A stretch of DNA of 64,000 nt from Flavobacterium sp. (GCA_016721735.1 JADKHM010000002.1:372001-436000), one strand, 5' to 3'. Shown: positions 45,738 to 55,191, counted from the stretch's first letter. Notes: generated by a model not told the origin, from the sequence alone. Translations and numbers: made by a program.

Positions 45738-46501
45738 TTGAAAATTTGGTTTTGATGGTTTTCAAAATACGCAAACAAATCTACTTCCTGTTTCTTGTCT
45801 GTTATATAAGATACTCCCGTTTTTAGCAATTTGGCAGGAATTCCAGCAATCAGAATGCCTTCACCGTATTTTTCAGTATAGTTTCCAGAGCAGACAGAGT
45901 TGGCTCCAACAATTGATTTTTTTGGAATGGTCGTATTTTTCAAAATCGTTGAACGCGCGCCTATCCACGATTCATCATCAATATGAACTTCACCACAATT
46001 GTCTTTAATACCACTATTTTGCTCTTTAATAAAATGAAAATCGGTATCGAAGAACTGGCATTCCCAAGAAATTAAAACCTGATTACCAAAATTCATTCTT
46101 CGAAAGCAAATGATTCTGCTTAGACTTCCGATTGAAAAATCATCCCCAAAAGAAAGCAAACCATGATTCCAGACCATTATGTTTATACCTCGCGCAAACT
46201 TTGCCTCTGATTTGAATTCGATAATTCCAGAATTAAAAATCCGAGTTGGAACATTAGATGAAATCACAACTTCATGTTTTCCGCCAAATACAATCATTCC
46301 GAAATGAAGTTCTTTGGTTTGAATTATAAATTTTCCGCTTAGGTTAGCAAAATCAGTTTTTCCAAAAAAGTGAAAAGGAAGTTTTATGGCTTGACGAAAA
46401 GGCAATACTTTGAAATTAAAATAGATTGTACTCCACAAATTGAGCTTTAAGGACAATTTCATGACATTTAAGAAAATAATTGAAATTCTCTTTAAGCTCA
46501 T
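45734..46501 (-). CDS. Left-handed beta-helix acyltransferase
   Basis: The 255-aa protein has a non-repeat N-terminal region (about residues 1-70) and then hexapeptide-like turns such as GIIEFKSEAKFARGINIMV, followed by HIDDESWIGARSTILKNTTIP and GANSVCSGNYTEKYGEG with IAGIPAKLLK at the end. The layout is that of a sugar O-acetyltransferase of the WcaF/WcaB sort. It lies between wzx (4-bp overlap) and a GT2. The acetylation target is unknown. Confidence 0.78.
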   Translation of the reverse strand: MSLKRISIIFLNVMKLSLKLNLWSTIYFNFKVLPFRQAIKLPFHFFGKTDFANLSGKFIIQTKELHFGMIVFGGKHEVVISSNVPTRIFNSGIIEFKSEAKFARGINIMVWNHGLLSFGDDFSIGSLSRIICFRRMNFGNQVLISWECQFFDTDFHFIKEQNSGIKDNCGEVHIDDESWIGARSTILKNTTIPKKSIVGANSVCSGNYTEKYGEGILIAGIPAKLLKTGVSYITDKKQEVDLFAYFENHQNQIFN

Positions 46502-47988
46502 TTCTTGCTAATTTTGGACTTGAATTTCACAACAATCTCTTTCAAATTCATCCTTTTATTTAGTTCGTATAAACTATAGCTGCAAGTAGCAAGTACAATT
46601 AAAGCCTCAACAAAATAGGCGTTTGGATAGCCTAAACCGTAGATACTTGCTACGCATAGCGACAACGAAATCATTGAAATAAAAAATATAACGTAAACCG
46701 CTTTGAAAAATTGAAAATCATATTTAGATTTTATGATAAATAATATCAACGCTGTTACAATGGCGTAGCTAATCATTAAAGAGATACCAAGCCCTGTCAA
46801 GCCGAAATAAAAATAAAATAAAAGGTTAATCAATAATACCAATAGGTTAGAGAAAGTCTCCACAATCAAAAAGAGCTTATTGTCACCTTTTGCAAGAATA
46901 ATAAATCCTAAAACCCATGTCACTCCTTTTAGCGGAATGGCTAATACAGCCCATAAAATAAAATCCTGCGCTGACAAGAACTCTTTACTCAATAAAACTC
47001 GAATCAATATTGGTGTGGTTGAGATTAAAAGTACCAAAACCATGCTTAATATGATCAAAACCAATTCTGCTTGTTCATTAACCAATTGTTTCCATTTACT
47101 GTCCTCTCCAATAACTGCAGACAGACGAGGAAAATAATCGGTTGCCATGGCTGTAAAAACCATTCCAACATAACCATCGACGATGGCTAGACCCGCATTG
47201 TAAAGTCCAACATCAGACAAACTACCCGTCTTCGAAATAAATGCACTTAATACAAAAGCAACAAAAGCAGCCAACAAATTGATCAACGTGAGACTGATGC
47301 CCAACCTTACCATTGGCTTCCCTAATGCTAACGTTTCTTTCCAATCGATAGTTGCTGGAGTGAAATGGACCTTCTTTTTGAAATATAACGAAACCAAATA
47401 ATTGGCAATGGCCGTAATGATAATCGCGGGAACAACGCCTTTGATTCCGTAAAAATAAAAAATAGGCAAGGCCACTACTAAACCGACCAAACCACCAAAA
47501 ACATTGGCTTGTGCCAGATATTTGAGCTGTCTGGTTCCTCGCAATAACGTGTAAATTCCTCCGGTTAACGCACCAAAAACAAAGGTGATGGAAAGCCAAA
47601 TATAATCGATGGTATGCTCGTAGGAATTAAACGAGAATTGACTCAACAATGGTGAAAAACAGATCGTAATTACAATTCCAAAGACTGCGGTAATCCAAAT
47701 CCATCGTCTAAAAACAGTGAACGTTTTTCCAATTTGAGCAACATCTTCAGTTGCATGCGCTTTCGAAATATCACGAACAGCACTTTCGGTAATTCCTAGT
47801 GAAGAAATAGATTTGATTAAATTTAAACCTGACAAAAACAAACCGTTCAATCCCATTCCCGCAGTACCGATGAGGATAGCCACTGCTTTCCCTCGAATTA
47901 GTGTAATCAAGATATTAAAAACCTGAACACCTCCGAAGATCGAAGTAGCCTTGAAGATTGATTTATAATTGGTTGCTTTTGTGTTCAA
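46498..47988 (-). CDS. wzx: Wzx-type polysaccharide flippase
   Basis: The 496-aa protein has 12-14 membrane helices and matches the MATE/MOP O-antigen translocase family: SIFKATSIFGGVQVFNILI at the start, RGKAVAILIGTAGMGLNGLF, and GLYNAGLAIVDGYVGMVFTAMATDYFPRL, split. It flips a lipid-linked repeat unit to the periplasm. It occurs in the same cluster as the Wzy candidate, so the 55-15 kb region is a Wzx/Wzy system. Confidence 0.92.
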   Translation of the reverse strand: MNTKATNYKSIFKATSIFGGVQVFNILITLIRGKAVAILIGTAGMGLNGLFLSGLNLIKSISSLGITESAVRDISKAHATEDVAQIGKTFTVFRRWIWITAVFGIVITICFSPLLSQFSFNSYEHTIDYIWLSITFVFGALTGGIYTLLRGTRQLKYLAQANVFGGLVGLVVALPIFYFYGIKGVVPAIIITAIANYLVSLYFKKKVHFTPATIDWKETLALGKPMVRLGISLTLINLLAAFVAFVLSAFISKTGSLSDVGLYNAGLAIVDGYVGMVFTAMATDYFPRLSAVIGEDSKWKQLVNEQAELVLIILSMVLVLLISTTPILIRVLLSKEFLSAQDFILWAVLAIPLKGVTWVLGFIILAKGDNKLFLIVETFSNLLVLLINLLFYFYFGLTGLGISLMISYAIVTALILFIIKSKYDFQFFKAVYVIFFISMISLSLCVASIYGLGYPNAYFVEALIVLATCSYSLYELNKRMNLKEIVVKFKSKISKK

Positions 47989-47994
47989 TTCCTA

Positions 47995-49113
47995 TTAAAA
48001 CTTGTTTAAAACTTCAATAACTTTCTGCACTTCTTCAGTTGTCGTTACTGGACTTATAGGCAAACTCAACACTTCATTGTGGATAGCGTTGGTAATCGGG
48101 AAATCGAGATGATTCATCTCAGCATAAGCCAATTGCTTGTTGGGCGGAATCGGGTAATGAATAAGCGTTTGTATTCCATTCTCCGTCAAATAGTTTTGTA
48201 ATTCATCTCGTCTTGACGTTCGAATGACAAACAAATGCCAGACGTGTTCGGTATTGTTTTCGTGCCTAAAATTGCCATTATTCGGAATAGGCAACTGAAT
48301 CTTTGGATTAGAAATCCCATTCAAATATAAAGATGCCAACTGTCTACGATATTGATTTTCACGATCAATATGTTTTAATTTGACACTTAAGAACGCTGCT
48401 TGAATTTCATCGAGTCGACTGTTTAAACCCTGATACTCGTTGACATATTTCTTCTTGCTGCCGTAATTTCCAAGTGCTCGAACTTGTTCTGCCAAAACAG
48501 GATCGCTAGTGGTAACGGCGCCTGAATCTCCCAAAGCGCCTAAATTCTTCCCTGGATAAAAACTAAAACCAGCGGCGTCACCCAAATTCCCGGTTTTGAT
48601 TTCGTTCCATTCCGCGCCGATAGCTTGCGCATTGTCTTCAATAATTTTTAGATTGTGCTTCTTAGCCAAGGCGACTAAATCAGCACTCCAACAAACTTGA
48701 CCATACAAATGGACAACCATAATCGCTTTTGTCCTTGGTGTGATATGTTTTTCAATCAAATCAAGATTAAGATTAAAACTGTGGCTGTCTGGTTCGACCA
48801 AAATTGGTGTCAAATTGTTGTCTGAAATTGCCAAAAGTGAAGCGATATAGGTGTTGGCTGGAACGATAACTTCATCGCCTTCCGACATCACACCCAATTC
48901 AATATAGGCGTTCAATATTAAGCGTAGCGCGTCCAATCCGTTTGCGACGCCAATGGCATGAGACGCACCAACAAATTGCGCCAATTCTTTTTCAAAATTT
49001 GAAAGTTTATCGCCCATCAGAAACCAACCAGAATCAATCACTTCAGCAGCGGCCTGTTTGAGTTCTGCGGCGTATTGTGCATTTATTTTTTGAAGATCTA
49101 AAAATTTAATCAT
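47995..49113 (-). CDS. fdtB: dTDP-3-keto-sugar aminotransferase (FdtB-like, DegT family)
   Basis: The 372-aa PLP enzyme has VANGLDALRLILNAY (about residues 56-70), IIEDNAQAIGAEW with Asp160, and GFSFYPGKNLGALGDSGAV with Lys189 as Schiff-base residue. It resembles FdtB/QdtB, which aminate the 3-keto sugar made by RfbB and FdtA. Both partner types are encoded a few kb upstream. It overlaps the hexapeptide acyltransferase by 8 bases, so product dTDP-Fuc3N or Qui3N could be acetylated next. It might also serve as WbpE, since no other 3-aminotransferase is near. Confidence 0.88.
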   Translation of the reverse strand: MIKFLDLQKINAQYAAELKQAAAEVIDSGWFLMGDKLSNFEKELAQFVGASHAIGVANGLDALRLILNAYIELGVMSEGDEVIVPANTYIASLLAISDNNLTPILVEPDSHSFNLNLDLIEKHITPRTKAIMVVHLYGQVCWSADLVALAKKHNLKIIEDNAQAIGAEWNEIKTGNLGDAAGFSFYPGKNLGALGDSGAVTTSDPVLAEQVRALGNYGSKKKYVNEYQGLNSRLDEIQAAFLSVKLKHIDRENQYRRQLASLYLNGISNPKIQLPIPNNGNFRHENNTEHVWHLFVIRTSRRDELQNYLTENGIQTLIHYPIPPNKQLAYAEMNHLDFPITNAIHNEVLSLPISPVTTTEEVQKVIEVLNKF

Positions 49114-49663
49114 TGGAGTGTAGTATTTCTATTTCACTTGGAGTTAAAGTTCTAATAAGTTTTGCTGGTGTTCCTCCAACTATGGAGTAATCCGGAAATG
49201 ATTTGTTTACAAAGCTACCAGCTGCAACCATGCAATAGTTTCCTATAGTTACGGCGGGCATGATGACAGAATTTCCGCCGATCCAAGTGTGATCACCAAT
49301 AGTTATCGCACCTCGCGCATTTCCAAAAACCTTTTGCATGGGCGGCGAGGCATTTGGCCCTGAACCTGAGATAATGCTGACATTGGGAGCAATACTCACA
49401 TGATCACCAATGACCACTTTTGAATTAAAACCTTCAATAAGGGAATTCATACCAACATAACTATTTTTTCCGATTTCAAGAATGTTCTTCTCAGATCCAA
49501 AAATCTTAACTCGATTCGCAATCCTTGTATTGTCTCCGATTTTGATGTTATTGACATTAGCGTCAATTTCAATTTGGACATTTTTACCTAACTGGATGTT
49601 TGAAATATGCATATTATTCGTTTGTGTGTTCTTTGTAATTCGACTTTTAGTCAAATCAACCAA
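49106..49663 (-). CDS. Hexapeptide acyltransferase, candidate FdtC-like amino-sugar acetyltransferase
   Basis: The 185-aa protein is built from hexapeptide turns: IQLGKNVQIEIDANVNNIKI, VSIAPNVSIISGSG, ITIGDHTWIGGNSVIMPAVT and IVGGTPAKLIRTL. The start may instead be the internal Met18 (MHISN, at 49612), since the first 17 residues are not repeat-like. It lies 8 bp into the aminotransferase gene. The likely role is acetylating dTDP-3-amino-3,6-dideoxyhexose; an O-acetyltransferase role is equally possible. Confidence 0.78.
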   Translation of the reverse strand: MVDLTKSRITKNTQTNNMHISNIQLGKNVQIEIDANVNNIKIGDNTRIANRVKIFGSEKNILEIGKNSYVGMNSLIEGFNSKVVIGDHVSIAPNVSIISGSGPNASPPMQKVFGNARGAITIGDHTWIGGNSVIMPAVTIGNYCMVAAGSFVNKSFPDYSIVGGTPAKLIRTLTPSEIEILHSND

Positions 49664-49680
49664 AAATGGATAAAGATTCT

Positions 49681-50409
49681 TTAGTTTACTATTCGCGCCG
49701 ACAAAAAAATCTCACAACCCATATTCGGGATGTATTGGCTCATTTTGAAAAAACCTGATAATAAATCTTCTGTAAGAAATGAAGTTTCCATCAGCTCATT
49801 CATTTGGCCGTGGGTAAAGGGTTTGATGAAATAAGTATCGCTTTTTACGGTTTCAAAACCACTTTGTTGAAACAAGAATTGAATGGATTCTAGATTAAAA
49901 ACATTTCGTCTTCCAAAGGCTTTGTCATTTTCGGAAAACTCATAATTGGATTTAATTAATCCCGATTCTAACGCCAAAATTCTATGGAAAGAATTTGCAT
50001 TTGGAACGTATGTAATCACTATTGTATTTGGATTAGCAACATTTTTTACTGCAGCTAATACTTCTTCTGGATTGTCAATTTCATGCAAAAATCCACCGAT
50101 AATAATCACATCATAATCATCGCGCAAATTGGCTTCTCCTAAAAAGCAATTTTGAATGGTGATGCGAGGATCATTTTCTATTTTGCCTTTTGTAAATTCA
50201 TAGAAATGTTTTCCTGGCTCAATAAGATCTAAAACTTCAAAATCATTGAAATAGAAGTGAATTGGATCATTCCCACATCCAATTTCTAAGATTTTACGTG
50301 AATTGATAGTACGCAAGTAATCCGCAACGTATTCCATGCGGTATTTTCTCAACTTGTCTTCAAAAGAAAGTTTTTGATAGTTGAGTTGATAATCGTTGTG
50401 ATCGTGCAT
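49681..50409 (-). CDS. Class I SAM-dependent methyltransferase
   Basis: The 242-aa protein has motif I as KILEIGCGNDPIHFYFN (about residues 39-55), an acidic residue at the end of strand 2 (LDLIEPGKHF) and DVIIIGGFLHEIDNPEEVL for motif IV. It belongs to the Methyltransf_11/23 type. It is flanked by an aminotransferase and an acyltransferase in the amino-sugar segment, so N- or O-methylation of a dideoxyamino sugar is possible. Confidence 0.82.
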   Translation of the reverse strand: MHDHNDYQLNYQKLSFEDKLRKYRMEYVADYLRTINSRKILEIGCGNDPIHFYFNDFEVLDLIEPGKHFYEFTKGKIENDPRITIQNCFLGEANLRDDYDVIIIGGFLHEIDNPEEVLAAVKNVANPNTIVITYVPNANSFHRILALESGLIKSNYEFSENDKAFGRRNVFNLESIQFLFQQSGFETVKSDTYFIKPFTHGQMNELMETSFLTEDLLSGFFKMSQYIPNMGCEIFLSARIVN

Positions 50410-50421
50410 ACAATTGGCTTC

Positions 50422-51336
50422 TTAGTGTTGGATATAAAATTGAATAACTTCATAAAAATAATCGAAGTCAGCAAAGGTCAAGTTTTGGTGCACTGGAATA
50501 AAAAAAGCATCCTCTCCGTAAAAAACACTGTTTTGGATGCCATGATTGTATAAGAAAGTTTTGAATTCATTCAAATCTTTTATGGTACCGTTATTTTGGA
50601 GAACCAGCGCTGAAGGAACACTCATCTTATGATCTTGAAATCTTGGTGTTAGTCCCAATTTGGAGAACTTTGAAATCGCGTAATTCCAATTTTCCTTTCT
50701 TGTCTTCAAGATGGCTTCATCTTTCCTTAAATAATACGAAAGCACATTTTGAATGTAGGCAAGTTCTTTTTCATTCAATCGTTGACTTTTCTTTACGTCA
50801 GCATACGCATTATTTACCAACAAACCTCCGATTTGAATCGGCAGGAATTTCGGAAAACTAAAAACAGAAAAATCACTATATTGACCTAGCTTACCAGATT
50901 GATCTTGGCTAAAGAAAGTCGTACAACAATCTTCTATTATGGGTAAGCCTGTTGCGACTAATTTTTCCATTTCTGGATAAGGATATCCAAATTCGTGGTT
51001 AACAAAAATTACTTTTGTCTCTGGTACAATTTCACGATTCCATCGGCAAAAGGACTCGATTTCTTTGGTAACACAAGAACTGATATAAAAATTCTGTGAA
51101 GTCGTTAGAATGGTCACCAAATCTGTTGGCTGCAAATTGTATTTTTCTAGAGCGATTTTAATGGCTTCTCGACCGTTGAAAGTGTATTGCCATTTACCAG
51201 CGCCAAATCGATTGTTGAAATAATCAATTGCAAAATCGTCAATCGGCAACTTTGCATTGCTACCAACGTCATCCGTCTTAAAAGGACCTATTCGGTAAGT
51301 CGGTAGACTATAAGGATCGGGATTGAGGATGAACAT
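50422..51336 (-). CDS. Short DegT-family aminotransferase homologue
   Basis: The 304-aa protein is shorter than the usual 370-380 aa of DegT enzymes. It keeps LPIIEDCCTTFF with Asp136 and FSVFSFPKFLPIQIGGLLV with Lys163, so PLP binding is plausible. The N-terminal glycine-rich anchor is replaced by YTFNGREAIKIALEKY. The C-terminal domain appears reduced. It lies 6 bp from the tandem GNAT gene and 12 bp from a methyltransferase. It could be a divergent sugar aminotransferase or a non-catalytic relative. Confidence 0.7.
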   Translation of the reverse strand: MFILNPDPYSLPTYRIGPFKTDDVGSNAKLPIDDFAIDYFNNRFGAGKWQYTFNGREAIKIALEKYNLQPTDLVTILTTSQNFYISSCVTKEIESFCRWNREIVPETKVIFVNHEFGYPYPEMEKLVATGLPIIEDCCTTFFSQDQSGKLGQYSDFSVFSFPKFLPIQIGGLLVNNAYADVKKSQRLNEKELAYIQNVLSYYLRKDEAILKTRKENWNYAISKFSKLGLTPRFQDHKMSVPSALVLQNNGTIKDLNEFKTFLYNHGIQNSVFYGEDAFFIPVHQNLTFADFDYFYEVIQFYIQH

Positions 51337-51342
51337 AATAAT

Positions 51343-53268
51343 CTAATTTTGTACGCTTTCTGGTGATGTCCATTTGAATGTATAGCGAAGAGACGACGTG
51401 CATTCGTGTGTTTCCTTAAATCGAAGTAAACCTTCATTTGGATTTCCAGACTCGGTTGAGATTCCTAAGTCAATATATTTAAATCCAGCAGATTTATAGT
51501 GATTCCATAAATTAAAAATTAAAAAATCCATAGCCCGATCTCCTCTTCCTTCAGCTGCATCTCCCCAAAAAAGCGCATAGACAATTTCTTCATGAGCACG
51601 ATACATAATTGCGCCAGCGACTACCATTCCTTCTGAATTTATCACTTTAAAGAAATCAGTAGGAAAAATGCTGCTTGTATTCATTATATCATCAAACGTC
51701 ATATAAATTGGCCTACCCATTCTAGCTCTATTCTCGAAAACAATGTTGTACACTGTTTCTTTCTCCTGTAATGTGGTTGCATCGCAAAAAGTTAGATGCT
51801 TATTGAGCGCCTGATTGTAGTAGGTTCGACTCGCATTATGAGTATACACACTATGAAAAGAAAGCAGATTGACGCAATTAAAAATCTCCGGCAATTGCAT
51901 CTGAAACCCAAGACGCGTCATGGCATTTACTATTTTCGCATTCGAACGTGGACAATAAATATCTGGCGCCAAGGTGATATCGATTTCTTTGATATTTTCA
52001 GCTTGTGCATATACAATCAAATCTTGCAAAAATGATTCAATTACGGAGGTATAAATATTTTCGCCTTTGCAATGGAATCCTGCAAATGGAGCAGAAAACG
52101 GAGCCTTTAAAACTCCATCTTTAATGCCGGCAACCAGACCAATATGTACTTTATCTGCAACTGGAATCAAGCGCACAATTTGATCTACTTTATGCGCATT
52201 TAAGTTGATAAACTTCTCTGATACAAATGGATTTGGATCATGCGGAAAATAATAATGGTATTCCGCAGCGTCAACATTTAGTAACGATTTGCCATTTCCA
52301 AGCTCTTCCGTCTTGGCCGTCTGGTTTGAATGAGACGCCAATTTTTTATAAAACTCGGTCTTTACGACAATATCACACCCTATACTTTCTTTGAATTCAC
52401 ACAAACCATAATTTGGGATGGAATTCTCCGTTGATGGACCAATATCAACGATTTCAATTCCGTTATTTTTATAATACTGAAAAACTTGGAAGGATAGAAA
52501 ATTCATCGTTTTACATTCTGAGTAATCGGGCAAATCACCCCAATAAACCACTTGAACTATCTCCTTTGCCACGTGAAAAACAACGGCAGCGCCAATATCA
52601 ATTTGATCCTTTTTTACAATAAAGAAATCAATATCAATGAGTTTCCCAGTTTCAACGATTTGTTCCCATGTCATTCTTAATGGAAATCCGCGTGAACTTC
52701 TGTTGGCCGCAATTATTCTGTAAGCCTGTTCCCCATCTTTATTATCTAATTTTTCAAAAGTCAATCCTTTTTCAATGCTTCTTTTTAGATTTTTCTGGGC
52801 ATTATACCAAATATTCTTGGCATAATGATCATCCAGTTTGGAAGTTTGGAAATGATAATTTAAATCTACCTTTTTACTTTCATAGGAAAATCTAGACAAG
52901 CAATTGCACAGTTTATGGAGTAGATTTGAACCATAGAAAAAAGAAGGAAAAACAATTCGAATAGCGTCAAAATTCTTATTTGTTGCCCAATGCTCTAGTG
53001 CATGCAATGCGGCATCTATTTGCTGTAAACGTATATCAAGACTACTTGCCTCAAATCCGCCAAAAGGGGCAGAAAAAGGCGACGTTAATATGTTATTTCT
53101 CACTCCAAAAATAATTCCCAAGCGAATTTTTGAATCTTTGAAAAGTAAATAATAAACCGAATCACATTTCGATTCATTCAACGCATTAAAGTCCATTGAA
53201 TTGAAAACGTGCGACGGATTAGGAAAAGCGTCGGAATAAGATTGGGGACTTACTTCAACGACTTCCAT
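51343..53268 (-). CDS. Tandem-duplicated GNAT/FemAB-like acyltransferase
   Basis: The 641-aa protein consists of two homologous halves of about 310 residues. Repeated blocks: SPFSAPFGGFE (residues 63-73) and APFSAPFAGFH (about 385-393); YWGDLPDYSECKTMNFL and FWGDAAEGRGDRAMDFL; DIGPSTENSIPNYGLCEFKE and DLGISTESGNPNEGLLRFKE. The blocks fit the Acetyltransf_6/FemAB-like GNAT group. A linker of about 45 residues joins the halves. It sits among the dideoxyamino-sugar genes and overlaps the second FdtA-like cupin by 19 bp, so N-acylation of a sugar amine is the best guess. Which half is active is unknown. Confidence 0.78.
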   Translation of the reverse strand: MEVVEVSPQSYSDAFPNPSHVFNSMDFNALNESKCDSVYYLLFKDSKIRLGIIFGVRNNILTSPFSAPFGGFEASSLDIRLQQIDAALHALEHWATNKNFDAIRIVFPSFFYGSNLLHKLCNCLSRFSYESKKVDLNYHFQTSKLDDHYAKNIWYNAQKNLKRSIEKGLTFEKLDNKDGEQAYRIIAANRSSRGFPLRMTWEQIVETGKLIDIDFFIVKKDQIDIGAAVVFHVAKEIVQVVYWGDLPDYSECKTMNFLSFQVFQYYKNNGIEIVDIGPSTENSIPNYGLCEFKESIGCDIVVKTEFYKKLASHSNQTAKTEELGNGKSLLNVDAAEYHYYFPHDPNPFVSEKFINLNAHKVDQIVRLIPVADKVHIGLVAGIKDGVLKAPFSAPFAGFHCKGENIYTSVIESFLQDLIVYAQAENIKEIDITLAPDIYCPRSNAKIVNAMTRLGFQMQLPEIFNCVNLLSFHSVYTHNASRTYYNQALNKHLTFCDATTLQEKETVYNIVFENRARMGRPIYMTFDDIMNTSSIFPTDFFKVINSEGMVVAGAIMYRAHEEIVYALFWGDAAEGRGDRAMDFLIFNLWNHYKSAGFKYIDLGISTESGNPNEGLLRFKETHECTSSLRYTFKWTSPESVQN

Positions 53269-53669
53269 GCAACAAATTTTTCATAATCTCTAAAATAGTC
53301 CTTTTCATCATATTCGATAGACGCCAAAACAAAACAAATGGATCCGCTAGAGAAATTGTCTAATTCTCTCCAAAGTCCTGAGGGCATGTAAAGTCCAACG
53401 TTCGGTCGTGAAAGGTGAAATGTTCGTTTTACTTTTCCGTCATCGACTGTGATGTCAAAACTGCCACTCAAGGCAACTATCAGTTGTTGCAATTCTAAAT
53501 GACCATGACCACCGCGACTAAATCCACCGGGTACATCATAGAGATAGTACACTCTTTTGACATCGAATGGAACTTGAATATTGTTACTAACCGAAGTTAA
53601 ATTTCCGTTGGCTTGGTGATTTATCGGTAAGGTAATTAATGAGCAATCAAATACAGTAGAATTTTTCAT
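53250..53669 (-). CDS. FdtA-like cupin sugar ketoisomerase, copy 2
   Basis: The 139-aa protein is a WxcM/FdtA-type cupin. It contains PFDVKRVYYLYDVPGGFSRG, split at Lys38-Gly53, and RGGHGHLELQQLIVALSG with His55 and His57, the H-x-H pair expected in the active site. The usual DxRG segment near the N-terminus is changed to QANG. These enzymes isomerise dTDP-4-keto-6-deoxyglucose to the 3-keto sugar. It is paralogous to the adjacent copy 1. Two copies may make different C4 epimers (FdtA versus QdtA type) or one may be non-catalytic. Confidence 0.85.
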   Translation of the reverse strand: MKNSTVFDCSLITLPINHQANGNLTSVSNNIQVPFDVKRVYYLYDVPGGFSRGGHGHLELQQLIVALSGSFDITVDDGKVKRTFHLSRPNVGLYMPSGLWRELDNFSSGSICFVLASIEYDEKDYFRDYEKFVAWKSLK

Positions 53670-53675
53670 AACCTC

Positions 53676-54092
53676 TTATTTTGCACCTAAAAATTCGTTG
53701 TAATTTCTGATGTAGTCGGCTTCTGAAAAATCAGCACTAGAGAGATGCACGGACACAGAATTGGTCGAAAAATTTTCCAAATGTCGCCAATGCATCGGCG
53801 GAATATACAATCCCGAATACGATCTGTTCAAACAGAACTTCGTTTCGATTCCGCTTATATCTACGACGACAATATCAATACTTCCGCTGATTACAATGAT
53901 TAATTCGTGTTGTGTTTTAAAAGCATGACCTCCTCGTGTTTCTCCACCGGGCACATCGTAAATCCAGAAAACACGTTTAATAGCAAAAGGAATCTGATCT
54001 TCATTTTGCAAAAAAGATAAGTTACCTCGCACATCCGTAATTTTAGGAAGTTGGAGGATTTGTGGTTTCGAAAAATCTGATTTTAATTCCAT
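53676..54092 (-). CDS. fdtA: FdtA-like cupin sugar ketoisomerase, copy 1
   Basis: The 138-aa cupin has TDVRGNLSFLQN (residues 19-30, with the family's DxRG), VFWIYDVPGGETRGGHAF and LIIVISGSIDIVVVD. The His pair common to the family is H56-A-F58 here, so the second His is Phe. It is 7 bp before copy 2 and 32 bp after rfbB, whose product is its substrate. It may still be active through other residues, or act together with copy 2. Confidence 0.87.
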   Translation of the reverse strand: MELKSDFSKPQILQLPKITDVRGNLSFLQNEDQIPFAIKRVFWIYDVPGGETRGGHAFKTQHELIIVISGSIDIVVVDISGIETKFCLNRSYSGLYIPPMHWRHLENFSTNSVSVHLSSADFSEADYIRNYNEFLGAK

Positions 54093-54123
54093 TGCACTAT
54101 AATTAGTGAATTCACTATCTTTC

Positions 54124-55170
54124 TTAATGATATTGCTTTTCGTAATAATTTTGATAATTACCGCTTGTCACGTTATCTAGCCATGTTCTATTGTTTAGAT
54201 ACCAATCGATGGTTTCTGACAATCCTTCTTCAAAAGTAACAGAAGGTCGCCAACCTAATTCGCTATTGATTTTGGATGCATCAATGGCATAACGCAAATC
54301 ATGACCTGGACGATCTTTTACAAACGTAATTAATTGTTCTGAACTTCCTTTTTCACGTCCTATTTTTTCATCCATTTTTTGACAAAGTAGTCTTACCAAA
54401 TCGATGTTTTGCCACTCGTTAAAACCTCCGATATTGTATGTTTCATGATTCTTACCTTTGTGAAATACAAGGTCGATTGCAATTGCATGATCTAAGACAT
54501 AAAGCCAATCTCGGGTATATTTTCCGTCACCATATACTGGCAGTGGTTTGTTTTGAAGAATATTATTAATTAAGAGTGGAATCAATTTCTCTGGAAAATG
54601 ATTGGGTCCGTAATTGTTAGAGCAATTGGTGATTACGTATGGTAAGCCGTAAGTTTCTCCATAAGCACGAACGAAATGATCTGAACTTGCCTTCGACGCG
54701 GAATAAGGAGAATTCGGATCGTATGCTGTTGTTTCAGTAAACAATCCTGTTGCTCCTAGCGAACCATAGACTTCATCTGTACTCACATGGTAAAAGCGCT
54801 TTCCTTCATAATTGTTTTGCCAAATTGCTTTTGCTGCATTTAACAAATTCATGGTTCCAATGACATTGGTCTTGACAAATGACAACGGATCTGTTATCGA
54901 TCGATCGACGTGCGATTCGGCCGCCAAATGTATAACACCATCAAACTGATGCTTATGAAAAAGTTGATTAACAAAATCGGCATCAACGATGTCTCCCTTA
55001 ATAAATTCGTAATTCGGTTTATCTTGGATATCCGCAATATTTTCGAGATTACCCGCATAAGTCAATGCATCCAAATTAAAAACACGATAGTCAGGATAAG
55101 CATTAACCATCCTTCTAACTACATGTGAACCAATAAATCCGGCCCCTCCGGTAATAAGCACTTTCTTCAT
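54124..55170 (-). CDS. rfbB: dTDP-glucose 4,6-dehydratase
   Basis: The 348-aa extended SDR has VLITGGAGFIGSHVVRRM (residues 4-21), HLAAESHVDRSI, STDEVYGSLG with Thr-Asp-Glu at 131-133 and PYSASKASSDHF with Tyr156 and Lys160. This is the standard RmlB/RfbB pattern. It makes dTDP-4-keto-6-deoxyglucose, and the next genes (FdtA-like, FdtB-like) turn this to a 3-amino sugar. The thymidylyltransferase RmlA is not in the window. Confidence 0.97.
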   Translation of the reverse strand: MKKVLITGGAGFIGSHVVRRMVNAYPDYRVFNLDALTYAGNLENIADIQDKPNYEFIKGDIVDADFVNQLFHKHQFDGVIHLAAESHVDRSITDPLSFVKTNVIGTMNLLNAAKAIWQNNYEGKRFYHVSTDEVYGSLGATGLFTETTAYDPNSPYSASKASSDHFVRAYGETYGLPYVITNCSNNYGPNHFPEKLIPLLINNILQNKPLPVYGDGKYTRDWLYVLDHAIAIDLVFHKGKNHETYNIGGFNEWQNIDLVRLLCQKMDEKIGREKGSSEQLITFVKDRPGHDLRYAIDASKINSELGWRPSVTFEEGLSETIDWYLNNRTWLDNVTSGNYQNYYEKQYH

Positions 55171-55191
55171 AATTCTATATAAACAGCTATA

